64,000 bases of DNA, from positions 1,736,001 to 1,800,000 of the forward strand of contig JAHYIO010000037.1 of NCBI GenBank assembly GCA_020543525.1. Direction: 5' to 3'. The notes below the pieces were generated by a model, which did not search any database, was not told the origin of the DNA, and worked only from the letters and a program-made list of their open reading frames with translations. How positions within the stretch are numbered: position 1 is the stretch's first letter; each line of letters opens with the position of its first letter. The translations under genes and the position numbers were made by a program. This DNA comes from Coriolopsis trogii (Eukaryota; Basidiomycota; Agaricomycetes; Polyporales; Polyporaceae). This document shows, one piece after another, positions 1-10,853 of this stretch.

Positions 1-736
1 TCATCTTCGGTCATGGACACGGCCTGGACGACGTCGGGCTCCTTGCCCTTCGCCTTCGCACTGCGGCCTGAGCGGGTAGAGCTGGAAGTTGCGGTCTGGG
101 AGCTCATGCCTTCGCCCCGAGCCTGTTCATTGTTCTTGTCCAGCCACTCCTTGTCGCGTTCGTCCATGTAGTAGATGAACCCATTGGCAAGAGCAAATGA
201 TGTTGCCTCCTCGACGGTGTCGGAGGACTTGACATACGTGTGCGGGTCTTTCCAACGCCCCGATGGATACAGTTCTTCATAATTCAGCACTACACCAGTA
301 CTGTCTGGAGTCGGGATATACGCGGCAGGGACCGATTCCTTGTCCTTGTCGCCCGACCTGGTCGCGCGCGTGGCTTGATGCCGAGACGCGGCAGCAGACA
401 GGACTGCTTGCAAGTGATGTTCCTAGATAGGAAGGTGGGCCCGCTTAGTCAGCGTTCCACGGAACGAACCTCCCACGCTCGCAGCCAATGAGAAGCCGCC
501 ACACGGGGGCCTTCAACATCGGCGCAGGCGACGTGCAGAGGGGGTGGATCGCGACGTACATTGGCATCCTCAGCATCCACACCAGCTGTAGAGACGACCC
601 TGGCCTTCTCCTCATCTTCATCGAGGACGATCGAGTCTGCTTCGATAGTATCCTTGATGACCTTCAGGCGGGTCTTGTTGGTGACTCGGTTACGGTTCCG
701 GAGAGCGGCAGGTCCTGGGTGTGTGGCCCGAGGCAT
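1..736 (-). CDS. EPL1: Enhancer of polycomb-like protein 1, 3' end outside window (partial)
   Basis: EPL1 is the scaffold subunit of the NuA4 histone acetyltransferase (piccolo module with Esa1, Yng2, Eaf6), acting in the nucleus. Two exons are visible. Exon 1 (736-560, 59 codons) starts MPRATHPG and carries the family's N-terminal signature LRNRNRVTNKTRLKVI, then the acidic DEDEEKARVVSTAGVDAEDAN stretch. Exon 2 (422-1) continues EHHLQAVLSAA and contains the EPcA landmarks IPTPDSTGVV, YEELYPSGRWKDP and MDERDKEWLDKNN. The intron 559-423 has a GTACGT donor and a TAG acceptor, and phase is kept. The ATG at 736 is preferred over upstream in-frame ATGs because known fungal EPL1 proteins begin just before the basic signature. 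The C-terminal part lies left of base 1. Recognition rests on several conserved blocks in the expected order. Confidence 0.9.
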
Positions 737-2065
737 ATCATGGAGCGATAAGGGAAGAAACGTTGAGGTGAAGTTGTGTAGAGAGGTGGTAGCGGGCGGG
801 GACGGCGCCTCACACGCTGAGGCCGGTCGAATATCGTGGCGGGCCGAGCCATTGAGGTGCGGGGAGGTAGCCACATCCCTCGCTTACATAAGCACTCAAA
901 CCCGTGATCTTGGCGCTGCCGACTACAAAGTGGCCCATGTAGCTATCGCAAAGGAGGCGTGGACGGAGGACTTCTTTCATTCCTATGAGTGCTAGAGTGG
1001 TACAGATTATATACCTGTACATACAACGAGAAGACATTAGCGATGGTTACTCGTCGCTGGGAAGCCAGGCCGATTGGGAAAGTACTCACATCCCGATGGT
1101 CTCCCTCTCCATGGACCCTTCCATACCACCGCAGCGAAGAGCCGATGGACTATCTCTTGAATCACCTCTTGGATCACTATGTGCTGGAGCATAGGGGAGC
1201 GCCAGCATGATCGCGCCGCTGGGGCAAACTGCAGCAGATGGATGCGCATTGAGCACAATGCAATGATCACCTGCCCAGCACAATCTGGAGAGAGAAAATC
1301 TTAACAAGAGTGAGTCAAAGGACGACACTGGATAAGCGTATGCAGACTCACCCGCATCCATGCCAAAGAGTGCCTCCACCGACAAGCCTAAACCGTCTAA
1401 CATATCCTACGACCCTGGAGCCACACCGTTGTAATAGCACTCACCTGTCAAGAGCTGAGACAATCGCCACAGCTAATCCGAGCTAGTATGCATACATGTA
1501 ACGAGAATGAGGATCCGGACGAGGGGCTTTGGGATGTCGAGGAGTGTGAACGAAGAGATTTGAACACATTCTACACAGAGCTCTGCGCCGCATAGAGCAC
1601 ATAGAGGATCGGATGGCTGGGGAGTGAGTGGGAGGAAATGGCAGACGACATCGCCGCCGCAAACGATGTCGATGAGGACAGGAAGGAGGGAGGCAGGAAG
1701 GAGTTGTCTCGCACGCCGGGCCCTGCTTCACAGCGTTCACGTGCCCCACGTGGGTGAGCCACCCAGCCTTAGCGCTCTCAACTGTACAGTCCTTCCCGAG
1801 TCCCGAGCTCATCTCCGCGCCATGTCCCTCCAATCCTGCATGACCCTTTTCCGCGCATCTGGGATCTCCAGGCTTTCCTTCCATTTTCAACCAATCCATT
1901 CATGAGGTCTTACGTGCTGCAAGCGTGAGTGAAGACATGGCCCAGTGGTATACAAGCGCTTCGCTAGCTATTCCAACCGTGGAAATGGGCGCTTGAAGGT
2001 CCATGACTCTTGAGCGCTTATAGCGCTTATAGAACCCAGCTCTGAACACTCCCTCGCCGACCACC
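737..2065. other. Intergenic, shared upstream region of EPL1 (-) and PRP31 (+)
   Basis: About 1.3 kb between two divergently transcribed genes. Open frames here, such as 1483-1899 on the minus strand, are short, overlap each other on both strands and show no recognisable motif. Nothing supports a gene. It should contain both promoters and 5' UTRs. Confidence 0.6.
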
Positions 2066-4173
2066 ATGAGCTCACTTGCCGATGAGCTTCTCGCTGACCT
2101 CGACGGACTCTCAGGAGACGAGAACGACAATGACGTTGAAGACGAGCAATCTGAAGCTGGCCCCTCAGCCACTGCCGGAGTCAAGCGCAAGGCGCCTGGT
2201 TCCGACGATGAAATGTCCGAAGGAGAGGGCGAAGGTGAAGGCGAAGGCGACGACAAAGTCGTGGGAAGCCTGGTTCTTGAAGGAGGCGTAAGGCCTGCTG
2301 AAGAGCTTGATGCCGAGGAGGTTCAGCGCATGGAGTTGGGAGCGGTGGAGGATGTGAGGAAGGTGGCTAAGCTAGAGGGCAGCAAGCGGATGAACGACAT
2401 TCTCAAGGTAATGCTCCTAGTTTTAGCTCTATGCACCTCGTGTTGACGCCGGTTCACGTAGGAAATAGAAAAATATCAGAATAACCCGTCGCCCCCGGAG
2501 CAAATGGCACTACCCACCCACTCGAACCCAGAATACAACCTTATTGTGCAGGCCAACAATCTGTCTGTAGACGTGGAAAATGAGATTATGGTTGTACACA
2601 AGGTACGTCTATGGACCAGTGCCACATCTTGTATGTCATTGAACGAGTATGGTACCTAGTTCATTCGCGACCACTACGCTCCTAAATTCCCTGAGTTGGA
2701 ACAACTGGTCTCCGACCCGTCCATGTACATTCGCTCAGTGCGAGCCCTCGGTAATGCAGAGGATCCGACCAAGGTGAACCTCCAAGGTATCCTCCCCCCT
2801 GCTATTATCATGAGTGTCCTCGTCACCGCCACCACAACGGCTGGCCAGCCGCTCTCCGAGGCGGAGTGGCAAGCTGTGCAGCGAGCGTGCGATCTTGCTG
2901 ACCGTCTGGAAGAGGCCCGGAAGAAGGTGAGCAGAAGCCGCCTGAGCTTCGTCCGTGCGGAGTCACTTACTCGTTTCGCAGATTTTCATGTACGTTAGCT
3001 CACGAATGAATATCCTTGCTCCCAACCTATCCGCTATCGTCGGTACCACCACAGCTGCGAAACTCCTCGGGGTTGCGGGTGGTCTCTCCGGTATCGCCAA
3101 GATGCCAGCGTGCAACGTCTACGTATGTCCTCTTTGCATACAAGTACGCCGATGCCCTTACTCACATTGGGCCGTACAGCTCCTTGGTGCACAGAAGAAA
3201 ATCGCGGCCGGGTTTTCTTCAATCACCCAACGAAGGCATACAGGCTTCGTCTTCCAATCTGACATCGTGCAGGGGACGCCCCCCGAATACCGCATGAAGG
3301 TGCAGCGCACCGTTGGTGCGAAATGCACACTGGCCGCTCGCATGGATCTCGAAAGGCAACGGAGAGACGGTCAGCTCAGCATATTGGTTTGTCAGGGCGA
3401 CATATTCATGCGTTCTCCTTGAACAGGGTCTTATGGTCAACAGCTACGAGACAAAATCGAGAAGCACATCGACCGTCTCGCCGCCCCTCCGCCCAGCAAG
3501 ATTGTCAAAGCACTCCCCATCCCCAACGATGGTCCTAAGAAGCGTCGTGGAGGCAAACGGTCGGCCCTTTGGCTCATGCTCCTTCTGATTTGCATGGAAC
3601 TAACTTCCGCATATAGTGCGCGGAAAGCTAAGGAAGCATACGCTCAGACAGAACTTCGCAAGTTGCAGAACCGTATGGCATTCGGTGAAGCCGAGGAGGA
3701 AGTGGGCGCATTCGACCAGACAAAGGGTCTCGGTATGATAGGCACCGGCAAGGTGCGCGCTGGAGTAGGCGAGGCAAAGAGCCGAGGTGCGTGCAGACAC
3801 CTCTCCCGGGCTTCGACTTCGAGGAGCCTTCTGGGCTTCTTCCGCGGACTTCTGTGTCCTGATGCTGATCTGGTGACGTATTTGCAGCGAAACTGTCAAA
3901 GGCGAACAAGCTCCGGGTTGCTGCATTGACCAAGGCTGCTTCGAGCGGTACCGCGACAACATCTGGGACGGCGACATCACTCACAGTCACCCCTGTGCAA
4001 GGTTTGTGGACAAGTTCGGTCTCTGGGCCTCCCACTAAATCCGATCGTTCGCAGGCTTCGAGCTTACCAACCGCGCTGCTGCTGCGCAGCGGGTCAAGGA
4101 AGCCAACGAGCGGTGGTTTGCGGGTGGCACGTTCTCTTTTGTCGGGCAGAAAGGTACTTCTACCCAGAAGTAG
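2066..4173 (+). CDS. PRP31: U4/U6 snRNP pre-mRNA processing factor 31
   Basis: PRP31 binds U4 snRNA together with Snu13/15.5K and is needed to assemble the U4/U6.U5 tri-snRNP. The ATG at 2066 is in a good context (CCACCATGA). The N-terminus is acidic with an [12 protein letters not shown] run. Then come the NOSIC region ([40 protein letters not shown]), the Nop domain ([38 protein letters not shown]) and the PRP31 C-terminal region ([42 protein letters not shown]). The C-terminus is [16 protein letters not shown]...STQK, stop at 4171-4173. The reading is split by about eight short introns with GT..AG borders, for example 2409-2460. Domain order and length match fungal PRP31 throughout. The gene is divergent from EPL1 and ends 148 bp from the ISU1 stop, in convergent orientation. 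Confidence 0.95.
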
Positions 4174-4321
4174 TTTGGATGATGCATATACGATGTATTG
4201 ACATACAGCGCGAGCTTTACGCAAGTGTATAATGAGATGGTGCTAAGCTAATGCATGATATGAGCGAGTATACTAATACATGGGCAAGACAAGAAGACCG
4301 AAAACCAAACCAAGAGCTACT

Positions 4322-5077
4322 CTACGATGACGAGGGAGGGTGCGCGGTCGCGGTGGTCTCTCCTGTTGCGGCGCTCTGAGAGACGTCAATGAAGCCGGAC
4401 TTCTTGGGGTTGCCCAGCTTGGTGCGCTTGTTTCGGTAGTCCCGAATCGCAGACCGGATGGCGTCTTCAGCAAGCACTAGAGGGAGATGAGACATTTCAC
4501 TAGCTTGCGATGGAGGGGATGAGGTGAGCTTACTTGAGCAGTGGAGTTTGACCGGCGGCAAGCACAACTCCTTCGCGATCTCCGTATTTTTGATTTTCTC
4601 AGCCTCCTCGAGCGACAAGCCTTTGACCCGCTCAGTCATGTATGAGCTTGAGGCAATGGCACTCCCGCATCCGAAAGTTTTGAACTTGACGTCTGAGATG
4701 ATGCCATTCTCATCGACGCGAATCTGCAGCTTCATGACGTCGCCGCAGCTGACGACGAGCAACAGGGGTCAGTCGACCATGACAAAGACGATGAGGACAA
4801 TGAAGAGACGTACGCAGGAGCACCAACCAACCCTGTGCCGACATCAACATCGTTTTTGGGGAGAGAACCGACCTATGGGCAGGACGGGCGGGTGAGTTAT
4901 CTGATAAACAGACTGAGAGGGTGGGAGTCCAGGCCGGACGAGACATACGTTTCTGGGCTGTTCGTAATGGGAGATTACTTTCTCATGATATGCGCGAGCG
5001 AGAACAGGCCTGGCAGCGAGCCTGCTCGCGCGGGGGGAGGCGTTAACGAGGGTCTTCGCGATCGTCGAGCGGAACAT
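4322..5077 (-). CDS. ISU1: Mitochondrial iron-sulfur cluster assembly scaffold protein (IscU type)
   Basis: ISU1 is the scaffold on which Nfs1 and frataxin build [2Fe-2S] clusters in the mitochondrial matrix. The start MFRSTIAKTLVNASPRAS at 5077 gives an Arg/Ser-rich, acid-free leader typical of matrix targeting. The mature region begins YHEKVISHYEQPRNVGSLPKND. All three cluster-ligand cysteines are present: GAPACGDVMKLQI, FKTFGCGSAIASSS and KLHCS. The LPPVK segment bound by the dedicated Hsp70 is intact (ELCLPPVKLHCS). Four exons are joined by three short introns. One splits APA|C just before the first ligand Cys, and another follows KLHCS before the LAEDAI helix. The C-terminus is a short Ala/Thr/Pro tail ending at 4322. 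The upstream 322 bp are shared with GPC1. Confidence 0.95.
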
Positions 5078-5399
5078 TGTGGTGGATGGTGAGGGTAAGA
5101 GGACAACTTGGAGTGAGCGAATGGCTGACTCCCGGCCGCGAGATTGCGTCGGCCGTGGGTGCAGCGGCACTCGCCTCCAATGGCGACACGTGTGAGCTCG
5201 CACGTGCTGCTGGTCGACGGGAGGGCGTTAGGTAAGCGAAATTTCCAGAAATGGGCGCGTGAGATGGAGTGTGATTCCTCGCGTAGCAGCCACCGAACGC
5301 ATCGCGCATGCGTCCGCTTTCCTCTCCTCGTTATCCACCGTCTTTGACCTCCATTCCACCGTCGCCCGCCTTTGACCGTGACAACGACTACGACTAGCA
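5078..5399. promoter_or_regulatory. Bidirectional promoter region, ISU1 (-) and GPC1 (+)
   Basis: Only 322 bp separate the two divergent start codons, so both 5' UTRs and promoters must lie here. No clear TATA box was seen. Weak open frames crossing it are not credible genes. Confidence 0.6.
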
Positions 5400-7220
5400 A
5401 TGGCCATACCACCACCGCCGTCTGAGCGGCCACCGTCTCCCCCGCCGCTGAGTAGGAGTAACAGCTCAACAGGCGTCTTCTCCGCCCCGTTCGAACGCTT
5501 CGTTCGTGACGATATCTCAGACTGGGCTAGTGGCTTCACGCTGTTAGGTGCGCATATAGACCACGCTACAGCTGGCCGTTGCCTGACGCGTCGCTACAGA
5601 TACTATGGAAACCTACTTTGACTCTCGTCTCGACCTCTTGCAACGTCAACTCGCAAAGACTAGTGACCGTCTGAAGATGCGCGCAGAGGCTACGCTCAAT
5701 GACTTGAAGAAGAAGGAAGTGCTTAAGGATACTACCTTCAAGCTTGTCCCATCATCCAATCTCCAGCTCGAACGTGAGCTTCAACGATACAAGCTCAAGG
5801 TACGAACGTGCGCCCTATGTGAGCTCTCCGTTGACCGTTCGGCTCCTATAGGTCTCCCAACGCCTCATTTCAATCACTCAAACGTGGCATTCTGCTAAAG
5901 TCATTCGAACGCGCGAGAAAGTCACTTTCTTCATGGCTGTAATGTCCTTGCTTCTGACATCACTGTTGTTTGGCATGGCCCCGGAGTGCGTCATTTAACA
6001 GAAGCACTATTGAATCACTACTGATTGCGCTCACAATCAGGTGGATACACGTTGCGTATACTGTGCAAGCGGCGTACTACCTCCCCATGCGGGTCTACAT
6101 GTACAAGAAACGCGCTTGGCATTACTTCCTCTTCGATCTCTGCTATTACGCCAACATCATCGACCTTATCTTCATCTGGGCTATGCCATCAAGTGCTGCT
6201 CTCTTCGTTGCCTGCTATTGTCTGTCTCTCGGTTCCTTGGCTAGCGCAGTTATCACCTGGAGGAATAGTCTCGTGTTCCATGATTGGGACAAAGTCACGT
6301 CATTGTTCATCCACATCTATCCTCCTCTCGTGTTCTCTGTCATTCGGTAGGTCGTGTTTTACACGTTTCACTGCCCCAGACTGACGCCATGTAGGCACTA
6401 TTATCCTGGAGCACAAACGCGCTTCCCAGCGCTCCGTGACGTACCCCATCTTCAACCTGGAAGAGCGCTTCTCCTGAGCAGCATCATCTGTACGGCGTCT
6501 TCCCCCTAACATCATGTTGTTCTGACCTGATTTGTGTCTAGACCTCATTTGGCAACTCCTCTATTGGAAGGTACACGGTCACTTCAACAGAAGTTCTATG
6601 CAGTGCGGCTTATTTGTCTGTGCAGTTCGTTCTCATCGACCGTCGCGCCAAGGTGCAATCCGGACAGAGAATCACGTCCTTCACGTATCTGCTCCACGAT
6701 AAGCGTGGCGTCATCGGACGTAGTCTGGGTAAAGTACCCCTTGAGTACCGAGAGGTTTCGTTTATGGGCGGTCAACTGTGTATGTACCCCAGTACATTGA
6801 CTCGTTTCTGTTACTGATCTCGCATTGTCCCCAGTATACTCCATCGTCACCGAACTTCCTGCAGTATACATCCTGTATGACAGTGCTTTCTGGAGCTCTG
6901 CATACATCATGTTGCTCTTTGCAGTTTCGGTGTGGAACGGAGGAGGCTTCTACATCGAGGTGTTTGGTCGCAAGTACGTGGACATGACACACTTGGTATT
7001 GTCTCTGTCTTCTAACTGGAATTCTAGGTTTGAGCGCGAACTCGAAGCGTTGCGCAAGGAGCTCGCCGAGGTTACTGCTCGCTCCGAACGCTCAAGTCCC
7101 ACACTGGGTCCCCAGAGCGACGACGACCTTGGCTCGCCCAAGGCAATGTCGCCCGTGGTCAGCCCGGTGGAGACTCACGACAACGTTCCCCCTATGAACG
7201 GCAACGGTGACGCACGGTAA
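5400..7220 (+). CDS. GPC1: Glycerophosphocholine acyltransferase 1 (DUF2838 family)
   Basis: The GPC1 family acylates glycerophosphocholine with acyl-CoA to give lysophosphatidylcholine, part of phosphatidylcholine remodelling in the endomembrane system. The protein begins with a Pro/Ser-rich tail, then a soluble helical region (DSRLDLLQRQLAKTSDRLKMRAEATLNDLKKK) and a family core with about eight hydrophobic segments. Landmarks are AKVIRTREKVTFFMAVMS, YYLPMRVYMYKKRAWHYFLFDLCYYAN, HDWDKVTSLFIHIYPPLV, DLIWQLLYWKFVLIDR, SFTYLL, FMGGQLVYSIVTELPA and FYIEVFGRKFERELEALRKEL. The C-terminus is a Ser/Pro-rich cytosolic tail. There are about eight introns, and the stop is TAA at 7218-7220. The order of blocks matches fungal GPC1. 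Acyltransferase activity is inferred from the family. Confidence 0.9.
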
Positions 7221-7973
7221 CGTCGACTGGACCTCGGACTCGATTTTCGGTAGTTAGACTCCCTGGATCTACTTTAACGTTGTATCACGAAGTTGTAACG
7301 CCTGTATTCTCACCACATTTTCTGCTCCTGTTGCTGCAGATCGAACTTGCCCGTCATATGTTATGTACATCCCGTATCTCGCCATATCCCATATTCTACG
7401 AATGGTGTTGTACTTTTCTCTGCGCTTTTCATCACGATCTTAATGACATACACTGCGAACTTCTAGAATCTGCTCTGCGATGCTCAGAGATAATAATCAT
7501 GAAGTAACGAACAACATGCTGAGCTACAAGTACTCAAAATATCACTGCCAATCATGCACTGAAGGGGTAGAGATCGTAAGTCCTTACTTCCTGACGAAAT
7601 GCGCAGTTGATGTGAATCGAACCACATCTCTAGACCTATTTCGAGCCGACTGTTCAGAATTCGACTTTGTCGGTGAACGTTGTATCATTAGCGCGTCCTC
7701 TTGTTAGCGCTGTCATGAGGTTGGCAGTGTGCCTTACTCGAGGCTTCCTAGGCCTGTCGCCGCGCAAGTGAGGCGTTCACGCCTTTTATGCCTCAACGTC
7801 GTCCACGGCTGACTTTGTAACTTGCGTTCAATAAAGCATCACGCCCCCGGAGCTGCCAACCAGTGCCCAGTATAATCGTAGTGCGTCAAAGTGAATACAC
7901 AAATGCAGGAGCTTACCTATATGTCTCCAGGAACAACGCCGCGCCTTCACCGACGACGCTTATCACCCGTGAG
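7221..7973. other. Intergenic, GPC1 3' side and HET-gene upstream region
   Basis: About 750 bp. Small frames at 7280-7507 and 7480-7707 lack recognisable content. The frame of the downstream HET gene is open back to 7863 but only with a GTG, so an upstream exon or a long 5' UTR may lie here. A perfect 6-bp hairpin at 7609-7628 resembles a T-arm but has an 8-base loop and no matching tRNA body. Confidence 0.5.
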
Positions 7974-10490
7974 ATGTTCTGCAGCATCCTTGCATCACTA
8001 TCGGCCCGTATACAGCACCATATCAATGGGGCCTACTGGAACGGGCGATCCACACTGAATCCACCAATCCACTACCCATATGACTCAGAGGATATTCAGC
8101 GCCCGGAGTTCGTTCCCTTCAAAGTACCACGACTGGGAGCCGCTTACGATCACTTAGGGTTCTGGGACTACCCTTCCCGTATGGGCTGGACAGTCCACCG
8201 TAAGGGCGGCTGGAACGACGCCCACCCACTCCAATCGCCTAGCGTTTCCAGAGACGCACCCGGCGAAGTCACCGTGCTCGAGAAAGTTGCTTTCTTGCAG
8301 TCGTGGTTGTTCTTTGGCGCCTTGGCCGAAGCCTGCGCCGTCAGCAGCTTAGCGATCGAGCGAGACGACCTTTCCGTGGCTGTCTTTGACACAAGTCATC
8401 TGAATGGCCTCCCTCTGAAGCTATTTGCCGCTGCCCGGGTTTCCCGTCGAGCGGGAAGCAGAGAGCTCACAGAAGAGCTATTTGCGATCATTAGGCTGAT
8501 CCAGCTGATGCTCACTCGATCCTCTGACTGGGAAGACGAGCACGCCTACGATTGGGAACAGTGTCTGGTCCTCTTCTCCATCCACATTCTCCTCCGCACT
8601 CTTTCGCTCGCACTCCTGTGCCACTCCGATTCTTCGTACCTCGACAGACCGGACGCTCTGAAGTACTACTCGGTATCCGATGTCGCCACCGACTGGAAGC
8701 CGGAAGGACAGATGAGCATGATGACTCTGACCCATGGCATGCTCGCCAGGAAAGGATGGTGCAAGGTCGAGATGTGGCACATTTTGCAGAGGATCGATGT
8801 TGCGGCGTTCGCAGCTGCCTTGGAGCGCCCTCATGCACTTCAAAACCACGACAGCTGCACAGATACAACCTGCCTAGCGTACCAAGTTGATGACACGGAC
8901 TATCGCACATTGCATGTGGACAACGAATGCAACTGCTCACTTCTAACCTTGGATCCGACCGCCCTGCGGGACATCCTCGCCAAGAACCGGATACCTGTCA
9001 TTCATGTGTCAAATGACTTGAGACTCGACGTCGTCGATGCAGACGAGACCACCTTCATTGCGATTAGCCACGTCTGTATGTCATCTCAGATTCTCATACA
9101 TATGCCGCTCATAGAGTCTACAGGGGCCGATGGGCTCGGGAATCCTACCCAGAACGCCCTCCCGATGTGCCAGATCCGTCGTCTGCAACACCTCACCGCG
9201 GCCCTCTGTGAGACTTTCAAGCTGCGGAAGCGCAGCAAAGGTCGTCTTGCCCTCTGGATTGATACCCTCTGTATTCCCGTCGCGCCGGAGTTCAAAGAGT
9301 ACAGGAAGCTCGCCATCCGGATGCTCGCGCGGACCTACACGGAAGCATCCGGAGTGCTCGTCCTCGACCGCGAGCTGTGTCGTTTCGAGTCTCGTCAGGC
9401 GTCCGTCCTCGAGCTCAGCATCCGGGTGGGATGCAGCGGCTGGCTCAAACGTCTCTGGACGCTGCAGGAAGGTTCGCTTGCGGGCACAGGAGACGAGATG
9501 ACTGAACCGGGCGGCACGCTGTACATCCAGACTGCGGACGGCCCCGCGCATTGGAACAGGCGCACCCACAGCTTCGACTACAAACCTTCCAAGCACAAGC
9601 ACAAGCCTCCTCGACGGCGGCCGTCTCCCCTCTCCGTTTCCGTGCACGAGGTCAAAACGGACCTGGTGTACGGCATGCACCTGCTCACCCTCATGGAAGA
9701 CCGCCTTCCGTCGGCACCCGACATCCGAGACCCGCGCGGCCTTGAGACGCGACTCGAGAAGATCGCGCGGGCGGTGCAGAACCGCGCAACGAGCAAGCGC
9801 GAGGATGAGCCCGTGTGCATGGCATCCCTCCTCGGGCTGGATCTCGCGGAGATCCTCCGAGCCGACGGCGCCGACGAACGGATGGCGCGGTTCTACACCC
9901 TCCTGCGCGACGTCCCGAAGGCGATCGTATTCGCGCAGTTTGGAGTGCCGGGTTTTGTGGAGACGAACCTGCCATGGGCGCCGTTCCGCTGGGCACCGCG
10001 GTCTTTGCTCTCGCTCGAACGGCCGATGGAGATCAGTCTTGCGGTGGCGGCGATGCGCTTCGAGTCGGACCGCCCCTCCCCGCTCCTTGGAGAGTGCAGG
10101 GAGGATGGACTGCACATTCGGCACGGTGGGCTCGTCTTCGACGAGGTGGGCGTTGTGCTCGAGAGAGAGTCCGTCCTGGTCGAGCGAGAAAGCGGGAAAC
10201 GGTACCACTTGTCCCTTGCGCTGTCGGATATGGCTCCGGAGCGTATCGGGCCTATTGGACGGTGCGCACTGCTGTTCAAGACAGATATCACTTCTGACTC
10301 CGTCGTCATCGTCCGCATTGAATCGGAAGCCATTGACAGCGGAGATACGGAGTATATTGTTGGTATCGTTGGACATGCGGCCATAAAGGCATGGGAGGTT
10401 GTTGACTTCACCATGCGTGCGGGTCTATGTGAGGGCGACACATTGGCCGGGCTGGCCACACGGAGAGACCAGAGATGGTGCTTTACTTGA
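7974..10490 (+). CDS. HET-domain (heterokaryon incompatibility) protein
   Basis: HET domains are TIR-like modules found in fungal nonself-recognition and cell-death proteins. The HET core lies at roughly residues 360-490: TFIAISHVW, ADGLGNPTQNALPMCQ, RLALWIDTLCIPV, RKLAIRMLARTYTEASGVLVLD and GWLKRLWTLQEG. These are the three classic HET blocks in order. The first ATG in frame is at 7974. The frame is open back to 7863 only through a GTG codon. A 48-nt intron (9076-9123) is in frame and free of stops. Removing it restores HVWADG and gives 822 aa. The long N-terminus contains a Cys/His-rich patch (HDSCTDTTCLAYQVDD, DNECNCSLL) and the C-terminus has no domain I recognise. No HET partner gene is adjacent, so an incompatibility role is family inference only. 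Confidence 0.85.
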   Translation: MFCSILASLSARIQHHINGAYWNGRSTLNPPIHYPYDSEDIQRPEFVPFKVPRLGAAYDHLGFWDYPSRMGWTVHRKGGWNDAHPLQSPSVSRDAPGEVTVLEKVAFLQSWLFFGALAEACAVSSLAIERDDLSVAVFDTSHLNGLPLKLFAAARVSRRAGSRELTEELFAIIRLIQLMLTRSSDWEDEHAYDWEQCLVLFSIHILLRTLSLALLCHSDSSYLDRPDALKYYSVSDVATDWKPEGQMSMMTLTHGMLARKGWCKVEMWHILQRIDVAAFAAALERPHALQNHDSCTDTTCLAYQVDDTDYRTLHVDNECNCSLLTLDPTALRDILAKNRIPVIHVSNDLRLDVVDADETTFIAISHVCMSSQILIHMPLIESTGADGLGNPTQNALPMCQIRRLQHLTAALCETFKLRKRSKGRLALWIDTLCIPVAPEFKEYRKLAIRMLARTYTEASGVLVLDRELCRFESRQASVLELSIRVGCSGWLKRLWTLQEGSLAGTGDEMTEPGGTLYIQTADGPAHWNRRTHSFDYKPSKHKHKPPRRRPSPLSVSVHEVKTDLVYGMHLLTLMEDRLPSAPDIRDPRGLETRLEKIARAVQNRATSKREDEPVCMASLLGLDLAEILRADGADERMARFYTLLRDVPKAIVFAQFGVPGFVETNLPWAPFRWAPRSLLSLERPMEISLAVAAMRFESDRPSPLLGECREDGLHIRHGGLVFDEVGVVLERESVLVERESGKRYHLSLALSDMAPERIGPIGRCALLFKTDITSDSVVIVRIESEAIDSGDTEYIVGIVGHAAIKAWEVVDFTMRAGLCEGDTLAGLATRRDQRWCFT
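9076..9123 (+). other. 48-nt in-frame, stop-free intron in the HET gene
   Basis: Donor GTATGT at 9076 and acceptor ACAG ending at 9123. The flanking exons read CAC GTC T and GG GCC GAT, so splicing creates TGG and the canonical ISHVWADG motif. Left in, it adds 16 residues between V and the ADG motif. Confidence 0.85.
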
Positions 10491-10853
10491 CCGCAGACAT
10501 GTACACCCACAAGCCCTGCAGTGGAAGTCAGCATCGGCGTCCCACATTGCTGTAAATATACGTACTCCGCTCTCGTGGGTAGCATGGCCAATCGGCCAAG
10601 AAAGGGCCATTCTATGTACAAGTACCATTGGGAGGAAACGAGAGGGATGGCGGTCATGTTCGCTGGCATGCGAGAGCGGCCAACTGGTCATCATCTTTCA
10701 TTCGAGCATAGTGGGCATTGACAGTGTCCGGTTAAGTTCTGCACCTTTCTGAGCGCGTTGCGCCATCACCAAGCGGTGCCCATTGACATTCTCGATGGAG
10801 TACCGCAGGCCTGCTTAACGGCTCTGGCTGGGAGGAGATTGACAGCCGCCACC
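10491..10853. other. Convergent intergenic, HET gene and TAD1 3' ends
   Basis: 363 bp between two stop codons. It holds the two 3' UTRs, and no gene is seen. Confidence 0.6.

Noticed and set aside
7609..7628. Possible tRNA T-arm (gatgtgaatcgaaccacatc)
   Set aside because: The 6-bp stem is perfect, but the loop has 8 bases and no acceptor, D or anticodon arms can be built around it.
7863..7973. N-terminal extension of the HET protein from 7863
   Set aside because: The codon at 7863 is GTG, and the first ATG is at 7974. An upstream exon is possible but not shown.
9081..10376. 431-codon minus-strand frame
   Set aside because: It is the antisense shadow of the HET gene exon. The sense strand carries the clear HET motifs.
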